NCBI GenBank assembly: GCA_030704615.1
Contig: CM060734.1
Location: forward strand, 8,308,001 to 8,372,000
From: Takakia lepidozioides
Taxonomy: Eukaryota; Streptophyta; Takakiopsida; Takakiales; Takakiaceae
Reading direction: 5' to 3'
Length of the DNA stretch: 64,000 nucleotides
Part shown: one piece after another, positions 55,641 to 64,000 of the stretch
How the letters are laid out: each line of letters starts with the position of its first letter
How positions within the stretch are numbered: position 1 is the stretch's first letter
Notes under the pieces: generated by a model
The model's input: only the letters and a program-made list of their open reading frames with translations
What the model was told of the DNA's origin: nothing
The model's database searches: none
Made by a program: the position numbers and the translations under genes

Positions 55641-56184
55641 GTAATAAATAAAGTCTCATTGTAAATACTACATTGCATATGCTCGACCCTGACACCTGTG
55701 ATCGCAACATAAATGATTTGTGTATTGTCTCACTGTTTATATTTGTAATGTTTCAACGTTTCTGATAGGAATATGAGAAAACGATGTATTAGTTCCGTAC
55801 GAGTTAAACAACTAACATCCCACATCTCATTTGGATGTGCGACACTACCATGAGAGGCATGAGTCTGCAAGTAACATGTGCACATGCGACCTCCGAAGTC
55901 CGACGTTCGATACTAGGTCCAGCAAATGGTTTATTGGAACGTCCGGAGGTCGCATGTACATCTGTTACTTATAGACTCATGCCTCTTATGGTACTGTCGC
56001 ACATGAGAATGAGATATGGAACGTAAATTGTCTAACTCCTACGGAACCAATACATCGTTTTTCTCAGAACCTTGGAACATTGGAACATACAAACAGTGAC
56101 ACAGTACACGGCCAGTTTTGTTGAAATGACATCTGTGAGGTTCGAGCGTATGCAATTTATTATTTACAACGGAACTTTATTTAC
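55641..56184. repeat. Long inverted repeat 1 (about 260-bp arms)
   Basis: The left arm 55,641-55,909 pairs with 55,937-56,184 across a loop of about 27 bp. Matching blocks include GCATATGCTCGA, AAACGATGTATTAGTTCCGTA, GAGAGGCATGAGTCT and CATGCGACCTCCG, each found inverted in the other arm. Divergence is moderate. It starts 80 bp after the kinase-like stop codon. A transcript would fold into a long hairpin. Confidence 0.85.
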
Positions 56185-56264
56185 TCGGGGGACGGTTCTG
56201 CTGCTGGAACGCAAGTTACAAGTGATGGTGCGAGTTCTGTATTGATGACAGCTGTCACAATCAA

Positions 56265-56635
56265 TGTCAACAATCATATTTACGGTAAGGTGTTTGATGC
56301 TATTGTTGTTCTTGTAGCTGAATTTTGTAGTATTTTTTTTGCTATTCCCATGCCAACAACATCAGGTCCTCTGAGATTGTCATGTTCAAACGAACGTATC
56401 AGCCACCCCCGCCGGCTGGCAGCCACGGCCCACCATAAATTAATGAATTGGAGATTTGGTGCTCAGTTCTTGGTTTCATGTCCGTGGTGGCTGATACGGA
56501 ATTCGGAATATGGTAGTCCCAGTGGACCTGATGTTGTTCGCATGGGAGTAACAAAACGATTCCTAAAAAAATGAGCTACATGAACATCGGCACTATGAAA
56601 CACCTTGCAGTACACATGATTCTTGAGATTGTTTG
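56265..56635. repeat. Long inverted repeat 2 (about 150-bp arms)
   Basis: The left arm 56,265-56,408 pairs with 56,486-56,635; loop about 77 bp. Shared blocks: AAGGTGTTT, CTTGTAGCT/CATGTAGCT, CCCATGC-AACAACATCAGGTCC and GTATCAGCCACC. Both arms translate to similar peptides (GKVFD..., PMPTTSGPL versus CKVFH..., PMRTTSGPLGL), so they derive from a duplicated coding piece. Confidence 0.8.
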
Positions 56636-57036
56636 CACGAATTATTTGTGTTTGTGCCTTCAAGTGGCGAACATTTCCGCCATAGTGCGGAAGAGGTGCA
56701 TTGGCCATAAACAGTTGATGTGATACCATTTCACAAATGTATCACATCGCATTTGTGAAAATGTATCACATGAACCATTCTATGTGGCCTACGGGAGTCT
56801 TCGACTAGTACGAGATCAATGTGGCCTACGGGGAGGCATGATTAGCAGACGAGGATGCGTTACCTTCAGCCTCCCACCAACAAACATGAGATCCTTTCAG
56901 AAGCGCTTCAAGTTGCGAACGAAATGGTTCATCTGACATTATCCAAATGTTCAACATGCTGAGGTCTTCTGTAATGTGTTCTGCTTCGTAATGCGGTGCT
57001 TCTCTAGCTCTTCTTTTTCTAATTTGATGACATTCT
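56636..57036. other. Spacer between inverted repeat 2 and array D
   Basis: No gene. A phrase GTTGATGTGATACCATTTCAC at about 56,714 resembles ATTGATGTGACACCATTTCAC at about 2655, left of array A. Confidence 0.35.
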
Positions 57037-57520
57037 TGGCGACCGCAAAACTAGGCGGTCGCATAAATTTAAAATTATATAAAATAAAATTGACCGCCAA
57101 CACTGGTGGTCGCTTAAACTTAAAAATATAAAGATTAAAAGTGACCGCCGTATTGGCGGTCGCTGTATTTTCAAAATATTAAGAATAAAAGCGACCACCA
57201 TCTTGGCGGTCGCTTTATTTTTAATATATAAAAAAATGAAGTGACCGCCATATTTGCGGTCGTGTCATTTTAAGAATATAAAAAATAAGCGTCATAATAA
57301 ATATAAGTGACCGCAATACTGGCGGTCGCATTATATTTGGAAATATAAAATAATAGCGACCGCCATACAGGCAGTCGCTTAAATTTAAAAATATATAAAA
57401 TAAAAGTGACCGCAATATTTCTGTAAATCAAAGGAAATAAAAGCGACCGCCGCAATATTGGCGGTTGCTTGTGTTTTATAAAAAATAAAAATAGCGACCG
57501 CAGTATCAGCGGTCACTTAT
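57037..57520. repeat. Palindrome array D (about 10 units, 50-bp period)
   Basis: Units start near 57,037, 57,089, 57,140, 57,190, 57,241, 57,307, 57,356, 57,405, 57,444 and 57,494, core GTGACCGCC(ATAT)GGCGGTCGC in AT-rich spacers. It lies just upstream of the hAT N-terminal half. Confidence 0.9.
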
Positions 57521-57626
57521 TTTTAATATTACAACAAATATGGTTGTACCGCCTTTTTTGGGTGGGCACTATTGGTCGGTCATATTTTTATTTCACTTTC
57601 ATTTCACTTTCATCATTCCTGGAGCA

Positions 57627-57634
57627 TATATAAG
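57627..57634 (+). promoter_or_regulatory. TATA box of the hAT gene
   Basis: GCATATATAAGGGAGG lies about 100 bp after array D and about 350 bp before the BED zinc-finger coding region. Confidence 0.5.
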
Positions 57635-57989
57635 GGAGGAGGGTCACCGAGCTCCTCACTTCTTTTGGTGCAAACATTTGAGGTTGTTTTGGATGTTCTC
57701 TTCCATTGAACGAGAGTGTAGCCCAAGAGGAGGGTGCGCACCTTTTGCCGTTGTGGCTTCCACCAAAGTCTCTTCAACAAATTGTGTATAAGCTCAACAC
57801 TACAACGTGCATCGACCCACTTGGGTTGGTGACATGTGTAGAAGTGTTGGGTTGTCGCATTGCACTCTACATTCACAGATTCATAGATAGGTCAATGTTT
57901 TTTTGTTGTTTACATCACTAGGGACCAAGGGAGTGGATATTGAGTAAAGATGAGGGAGGAATGAAGCCATTGGTATACGGTAATCCCGA

Positions 57990-59495
57990 ACACTGTCAGT
58001 GCCACTGAAACTGTTGGGTGCAACTTATGTGGACTACAGCTTTCTTATCGTAAGGATTGGCTGCTCGCTCACTTTGGCTATAGAGATGTGAAGAGCAATG
58101 GGGTGGGTTCATGCCCTAAAACATCTATGCGGGTAAAAAACCACTTTGCCCAGTGTTGAGACAATTTTCCAATGTCTCTGGATCTGGACACGATCTCTAA
58201 GCAGAACACTCCATCTTCCCGTCAGGATGCGTAGTACCCAAGGCGACTCTTGTGAGGCTTCAGGTGTCCTTGGACAAGTGGGTTGTGCTTTCAACACCTC
58301 TTTGTACCTCTACACTTCAACGGAGTAGAGGATTACGGCAGCAATCCATGTAGGAAGGCCTTAACTTGTCTGCGAAAAGGCAGTTGGATAAAAAATGGGC
58401 GCATTTTTCTTCGAGGCCAACATATCATTTAATGTGGCAAAGCTTCCGGCATTTGTTTTCGCCGTTAGAGCAACCTCGGAGTCCAGATCCACGTACGTGC
58501 CTCCTTCTTATCACAATCTCTGCACATGATTGCTAGAAGACGCTATGACTGAGCTTACCCAAAAAGTCAACGATAGGACAGACGAGTACATTAGAAAATA
58601 TGGAAGCACTATATGTGCCGATGGTTGGAGTTATGTTACAAACAGACCATTGTTCAATGTCATGCTCATATGTCCAGCTGAGAAACAATTCTTGGGATCA
58701 GTGGATACTAGCGGCGAGAAGAGAGATGAACGTTATCAATGTGGCCTATTGACAGACTTCATCGAACATGTCAGAAGTGATAGAATCGTGCAAATATGCA
58801 CGGACAATGCCGCTAACATGAGGAACACTGCAGACATGTTATTGGCATGATATCCCCATATGTACTACCAAGGCTGTGCAACTCATATCCTTGACCTCTT
58901 TTTGGAAGATTGGGGAAAAAAATAGTGGGTGAAACAACTTGTGTGGCGAGCGAAGACCGTTGTGTCATACATCCGCACACACCATATCCCTTTGGCAATA
59001 TATAGGAGGCATGAACCAAAATACAGCCTCCGGAATCCAGGCGAAACTCGTTTTGCCACTGACTTCTTGATGGTGGATCGGTTGGTGACGGTGAAGAGCA
59101 GTCTCGAGCACATCGTCATCGATCCTCAATGGGAGGTATACATACAGACGTTGCAGGACTTGAGAAAAGCCAAGTTGTTGGGCAAAAGTCAAAAGGTTCG
59201 CAACACCATTCGCAACAATGATTTCTGGAAGAAATATGAGAACTTTGTTTATATGGTAGAGCCGGTGCTAATTGTCTCTCGGGAGTTTGATGGAAAGCAA
59301 CCAGTAATGGGCAAGACGTGGCTACTAATGCAAAATCTAGAGCAACATGTCCAATCCTTGAGGCATACTCCTTTCTCCTTGGAACCTGAGCTTGCGGACA
59401 GTGCCAAAGATGCATTTTACGAGCGTCGGTCGATGGTTCGAACGGACTTGCCATATGCGGGGGCTTTGCTCAATCCATTCTTGCTCGACAATACC
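57990..59495 (+). pseudogene. hAT transposase, N-terminal half (BED finger and catalytic core)
   Basis: It opens with a BED-type zinc finger (CNLCGLQLSYRKDW, then CPKTSMRVKNHF near 58,015-58,145), followed by a damaged linker. From about 58,390 one frame stays open to 59,495 apart from TGA near 58,528, TGA at 58,848 and TAG at 58,923: FFFEANISFNVAKLPAFVF, TYVPPSYHNLC, LLEDAMTEL, STICADGWSYVTNRPLFNV (first catalytic Asp), ICTDNAANMR (second Asp) and YYQGCATHILDLFLEDWG. The helical middle domain ends at AGALLNPFLLDN. There the gene is cut by another element (59,496). The C-terminal dimerisation part is missing; a matching piece is at 4560-5717. Both TGA stops fit CGA-to-TGA change. Confidence 0.85.
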
Positions 59496-59680
59496 ATCCC
59501 CTGGTATGGCAGCTCCTTATGGAGTGAGTGTGGTATGCACTCACCCCAACGACGCAATGGCGTGAGCGTTGCGCGTGAGCGCGCGAACGTACGCTCACGC
59601 CAGCTGACGTGGCGTGAGCCTGCATACACGCTGACATGGCGTGAGCATCATGTCAGCATGCTGATGTGGTGATAAATGAT
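59496..59680. repeat. Transposon end with GTGAGC/GCTCAC repeats
   Basis: Begins ACCATCCCCTGGTATGGCAG, the same terminus as 14,061 (inverted). Then come repeated GGCGTGAGC words and a hairpin GGCGTGAGCGT...ACGCTCACGCC (11-bp stem). It truncates the hAT gene and may be the end of the SWIM-transposase element to its right. Confidence 0.6.
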
Positions 59681-60161
59681 GACGTGGCACTGTCCGTCAT
59701 CTGCCACGTCAGCATTAACATGTGCCGCCTATAACCGTGGATGGTCCTATGACTGTGGAATTAATGCAGGGAATCTTGCCTAAATAGAATCAAGACGAGC
59801 ATTGAGGCCTACAATTGCAACATCCAACATTGTGCAATTACAATGCTTGTTTCACTTTTACAATTACGAGGACAAAAAAATCCTCACAAAGTGTGCGCCA
59901 TAAAGGCTGCCACCGGAAGACCTTCCTCCCTCCTCAAATAACAATGAGAGTTAGGATCATCTTCAAAGATGATTGTAGTGCATAGCGACAGCAAGACATG
60001 TAGACTTCGAACGGTGCAATGACAAATGTGCACTACCTAAAAGTTGTCACTCAGAGCTCACTCCGTATAGTTGGAGGCCATATCATTGCACCGCCGACGA
60101 ATTGATATGAATTACACATTTCAAATCATGGTCGTCCACATACCACATTGCATAGTTGATG
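59681..60161. other. 3' flank of the SWIM transposase
   Basis: No gene is seen. ATGACGTGGCAC and CTGCCACGTCAGCA repeat the G-box-like words of the preceding segment. Confidence 0.4.
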
Positions 60162-62524
60162 CTACCCATGTGTTGTATCCCGCTGCAAAAGAGTATCGAC
60201 CTCGTTGAAACTCATAGTGGCCTGGTGAATGAAGTTGTCACGTTTGGGATCGCAAACCATCCTCTTCAAAAATATGAAATACAAATGTTTGCAGGGTATG
60301 AATTTACCTCTCTTGCCCAAACTGGTTGATAGCATATTCACAAAATCAGGACATGTGCAATTGGGGAAACTGGAAACCGTGATGTCGTAGGTCCTGTCAT
60401 GAACAGCAGATGTGGAAGTGATGATTGTGAATACCCGACCATATCCTGGATCGGGTACTTCCGTGGTGCTTCCAACACGAGCAAGATGGCATATCCGCCA
60501 TTTCCTCAATGGACATGTTCTGCAAAGTGCAGAACCACACTTCAAAACAGTGAACAGAAAACAACATAAAGAAAGCAAATAAAGCGAGGACACAATAAAA
60601 TGGAAAGCAAATGTATGAATAAAGCAATAAATATAAGCCTCGTACCAATGGCATGGCTGCTCCCCACTGTCTATACCGGAAGTGCCAAAACGCCAGCCAA
60701 TCTTCCAATGCTCTAATACTCTCAAGTGATGCAGCTCCAGAAGAGAACCACCAGGCACGAATTGTCTGGAACAAGTGTCCGCCTCCTTCATTGTTCTAGT
60801 ATCTTTGTACTCTTTGCACAATTTACGGTGCTGACTCTGCATCTCTGGTTTGATGTCCGACTTTATGTTTTTCCAGAGATTGTGTCCAATGGAATTCCAG
60901 AGATTGTGTCCAATGGAATAGACATGTACGCTCTCCTCCTGACATGGCACTTTTGGGTCGCCCGCTCCGAAGACAATACGAATAGCATTGAAATTTGCTT
61001 GAGCACTATCCGCCATGAAACCTGTGAAATTTGAAGATGGCAGCCCATGACACGTATCAGGGATTTCCACATGAGCTTCTGGGATTCCGTATTCTCGGAT
61101 TGCATGTCACAAACTGCAATTGTCATACTCGTTGGTACACTGGATCGTAGACATGACAACCATTGTCTCCAATCCTTCACTCGTTTCACATGATCAAACA
61201 TAAGAAAACTTTCTGCAAGTCCCCAGTCTTCTGCATCCGATTCACGAGGCTAACCCCACTACCCTCCCCAACAGTCGACATTTGAAAAGAAAAACTTTGA
61301 TGGCACCTTGACCTGGGAATACATTGTCCTGGATTTAATCGTACTTGCTCACTCGTTTCAATTCCAAAATGTTGTCTATGTAGCCTCTGATCCCAAGCCC
61401 CATTCTCAATGCATTGTCTGATGCCGAATGTTAGGTGAACTTAAAGTGGAGAAATGTCCATGACCTGGTCCAATGCTGCACACGTCAAGTTTAGTCCCAC
61501 AGAATCCCCTTCACTCAAAAATATGGCTTTCCAAGAAGGACTTGCTTGCGCCAAGAGCAATTGCAGATGTTGTTTGGATGGGTTTTCTCCCGAACTCCTG
61601 TTTAATCAACCTCGATACTGTCTCTCAACACTCTCCCTGTAATCCCCCTTCGAGACAGGATGGTTATGGAATCCAAAATGCACACAAGCTCTTATCATTT
61701 TTTTTCAAACGGTGGACAACATAGTACATTCTTGCTCCGCAGAGCGCCAAGCAGGATGGCACAAGTTTGGCAGAATTTGCAGACGAAAGTGTTTGCCGGT
61801 GGAGGGGCAGTCCCAGGCTGAAATGGATTTTCCGCCAGACCCTCCCATTCGCTTTGATTATGAACCCCAGACTGAAGAAAGTGTCTGCAATTCAAATTAT
61901 CACACCTAAGGCAGCTCGAATAGGATATCGCCATCAAAAGTCTCCGGCAAGAACTTCACAGGCACATGCTTCAAAGATTCCCAATCAATTCCCTGCAACT
62001 CACTTTTGAATCCAGCCATTCCTCCCATCGCCCGCAATTTTGGAATGACACTACAAATCTCTTCTTCATCAGCTTCTCCAACCACAGTAGGAAGGATTGG
62101 ATTTGGAATTTCACTTATGTCATCCATCGGACGAATCCGAAAGCTCAACGATTGGAGTGGAGGACGTCTGTTCTTTTTTCACCACCACCACCTCCATCTT
62201 GTCTTCAACGACTGAAGCAGCAGTCCCGGGCGTCACATATGACCCAAGGGACTTTTGCCAAGGCTCTCCAAGTACTCTGTATCGACCAGGACGCACTCTC
62301 CACTGGCTGATATGAGCCGTCTCATCACGGTTTTGGAAAGAGTATTTCAACAACTTCCCTTTAAGATCGTACACCTCTTTCTCCAAAAAGATGGAGCCAT
62401 TCTGCAGCTTAAAACGGGTAGCCAAGACATGTTCCAGAACAATTGCAAATCCATTGTCAAGGACTTCCTGGGAGAACGGCACTGGTTTGTCGTCAGAGTA
62501 GAACTCCGCTTCAGAGGAAGCCAT
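60162..62524 (-). pseudogene. SWIM-finger (Mutator-like) transposase, frameshifted
   Basis: ATG 62,524 (MASSEAEFYSDDKPVPF). Pieces in order: RFKLQNGSIFLEKEVYDLKG, a shift near 62,140, FKSELQGIDWESLKHVP, a shift near 61,905, a zinc-ribbon-like CDNLNC...FVCKFC, then after a gap MFDHVKRVKDW and MTIAVCDMQSENTESQ. A shift near 61,075 leads to FTGFMADSAQANFNAIRIVF (DDE-core aspartate region) and KLCKEYKDTRTMKEAD. A shift near 60,770 leads to RAWWFSSGAASLES and FWHFRYRQWGAAM. A possible intron (about 60,645-60,520, GTACGAG...TTTGCAG) leads to the SWIM finger (CTCPDF...CKH) near 60,350-60,280. It probably moves DNA by a Mutator-type cut-and-paste reaction. At least four frame breaks make it inactive. 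Confidence 0.7.
60871..60920 (-). repeat. 24-bp in-frame tandem duplication
   Basis: The sequence CCAGAGATTGTGTCCAATGG with four further bases occurs twice, giving NSIGHNLW in tandem within the transposase. It is a recent slip duplication, since the copies are identical. Confidence 0.85.
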
Positions 62525-63350
62525 CTTCTTTCCTCGCGTACGTTTATACCTTACTATCGCAGATCTAGTGTAAATCGGTTTACAGATGTCTCCAGAACAC
62601 AGTTGAAGAATGAGCAGAGAATATGGCGGAGGAAGCTCAGACAACGACTGTGCATATTATTTATTCTTTCCAGATATGCAGCCGTCCATTTTTTACTTTT
62701 CTTGTGGGCCCAGTGGTCAGAGTATTCCTAGGAGCAGTGTCGGCAGCTGTTAAAAGTTAATCAGACCTCATCAATAAACCCAATAACAAAGCCGATTTCC
62801 TGGAAGCATGCCACCAGATCTGAGGATGGGATTGCAGATTAAGTAAATGTATCTTTATACTACTACCAATGATCATGCGCACCTAGAAAGTTCCAAATGT
62901 GAACCAAATGTGGGGTATGGCTAACAAGGATGACCGTGTATGATATTCCAAAATTTGTCATCAAACTCTCGTTCATTTACATTTATTTTGTGTAAGACTG
63001 TGCGCCAAGATTTCTGGGATTCGCTGTTATTTTTAAATATTGAAACCGTTCTAATAAAGAACACGCCGTTTATTTTGGCGACACTCACGTCATACAATAA
63101 ATAACTGAATACGAACAGCTGTACACCAATTGGGGCATGTGCACTAATAAGGGAACGACTATGTGTAACGGTCACGCGAGAGGGATCCATGCTTCTAGAG
63201 ACAAGCAACAACGCAGGCAATCCCGCAAGAAATCGGGAGTCACTGCGTTTTTCTACTTTTCGCGCTTAGAGAGAGGTGTAGTCTGGAGAGGGTTCCTTCT
63301 ACAATACGAAAGTGAAGAAGGTCTATTTATTTTACTTCCCTTAGAGAGAG
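62525..63350. other. Divergent intergenic region
   Basis: It lies between the start of the minus-strand transposase and the + strand gene at 63,351. No gene. A purine-rich leader (TTAGAGAGAG) directly precedes the + start codon. Confidence 0.4.
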
Positions 63351-63931
63351 ATGCAGAGCAAGAGAGCAAATGACGAGGCGTCGTTTGTTGGAGAACCAGG
63401 GCAAAGGCAGCAGGTGAACGCAGAGACTGATTCACAAGAGCAGACGGAGACTGAGGCAGCGGCTGTGACACAGTCGGCGATAAGAGTGCGCCAGCCTATG
63501 GATGCAGAGATGACTCGCAGGGACACTGAAGGAGGTGGAAGCACGAGGAACGCCGAACCGGGAGAAGGTCCAGAAACCCTAGAGCAGACAGAAATTCCAG
63601 CAGTTGTGAGAGGGAAGAGGAAAGCTGCAGAAGGGGATCCAATTTCAAAACCTAAGAAGGCGCCAGTAAGTTTTCTCTAACTTACATTTCATTGTTGAAG
63701 ATCTGCGTAGAGATTGAGTGGAATGTCCCAGACAGGGATTATCGCTACCGCCATCATAACGGTGATTTGCTTTTCTACTCCTCTGCTAAGGGTTTACCGC
63801 ACAATGATTGGGTGACTATCGGTACCTACCGTCATTCACTGTTTTTCAGATCATACAATCTGTCTGATTGCCTTTCAAGCAGTCCTTCCTCTTCCCATGC
63901 TGGCAACGGTAATCACAATGGAGTCATCTGA
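63351..63931 (+). CDS. Possible host or element gene, first exon and second block (unrecognised)
   Basis: ATG 63,351 (MQSKRANDEASFVGEPG). The first 105 codons are acidic, glutamine/threonine-rich, then basic (GKRKAAEG, KPKKAP; possible nuclear signal). At 63,665/63,666 CCA|GTAAGT is an excellent 5' splice site. Unspliced, the frame ends four codons later. A second block, 63,701-63,931, begins after TTGTTGAAG and reads IEWNVPDRDYRYRHHNGDLL, then GLPHNDWVTIGTYRHSLF, to a stop. Joining the two needs removal of only 35 nt. Another acceptor (TTTTTCAG, 63,849) would give an early stop. The protein-like second block favours either a tiny intron or a frame-changing mutation. The gene may continue past 64,000. 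Function unknown. Confidence 0.45.
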
Positions 63932-64000
63932 ATAATCTGCACTTACTGTCCGCCCTAAACTATACTGAATGTCGTTGCCACCAATCACTTACACATAGAT

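Overview
This window looks like nuclear DNA of a land plant, packed with transposable elements and holding very few intact genes. The evidence is Ty3/gypsy LTR retrotransposons (one a chromovirus with a C-terminal chromodomain), hAT and Mutator-like (SWIM) transposase genes, spliceosomal GT/AG boundaries, and a plant PPR gene fragment with the MYAKCG signature. The PPR style and transposase types suggest a seed-free plant (bryophyte, lycophyte or fern), but the species cannot be fixed from sequence alone. No rRNA, complete tRNA, CRISPR or prokaryotic features were found.

Layout. 0.7-2.9 kb: an Ulp1-protease remnant (+) converges on a broken RING-finger gene (-). 3.3-4.1 kb: palindrome array A. 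4.6-5.7 kb: C-terminal half of a hAT transposase (-). 5.7-6.9 kb: a 1.17-kb repeat whose second copy (14.1-15.2 kb) carries its middle 385 bp in the opposite orientation. 6.9-10.7 kb: decayed gypsy gag region (-), with its LTR at 10.8-12.2 and 15.3 kb split by a 3.1-kb insertion. 15.4-17.3 kb: gypsy pol remnant (+). 20.7-22.1 kb: the same LTR inverted, followed by a coiled-coil gag-like reading frame to 23.9 kb. 24-26.8 kb: short tandem repeats and hairpins. 26.9-28.2 kb: the best host-gene candidate (-), coding for twelve 19-residue repeats and a histidine tract. 28.7-37.9 kb: mostly non-coding. 37.9-40.4 kb: DUF7869-like gene (+), then array B. 41.2-53.3 kb: a C-rich gene region interrupted by a 7.7-kb chromovirus that itself carries a captured PPR fragment, then array C. 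54.1-55.6 kb: kinase-like gene (+) followed by two long inverted repeats, then array D. 58.0-59.5 kb: N-terminal half of a hAT transposase (+). 60.2-62.5 kb: SWIM/Mutator-like transposase (-). 63.4-63.9 kb: start of a second possible host gene (+).

The most unusual feature is the set of four arrays of about 25-bp GC-rich palindromes (core GCGACCGCC...GGCGGTCGC) at about 50-bp spacing in AT-rich spacers. They lie between or beside broken genes of different kinds. On the right side all the genes they separate point the same way (DUF7869-like, C-rich gene, kinase-like, hAT). Arrays D and A lie at the 5' side of a hAT N-terminal half and the 3' side of a hAT C-terminal half. The inference is a large multi-gene mobile-element family with palindrome arrays as subterminal or intergenic modules. 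Nearly every coding copy is interrupted, and many in-frame stops fit C-to-T or G-to-A change, as expected for old methylated, silenced DNA.
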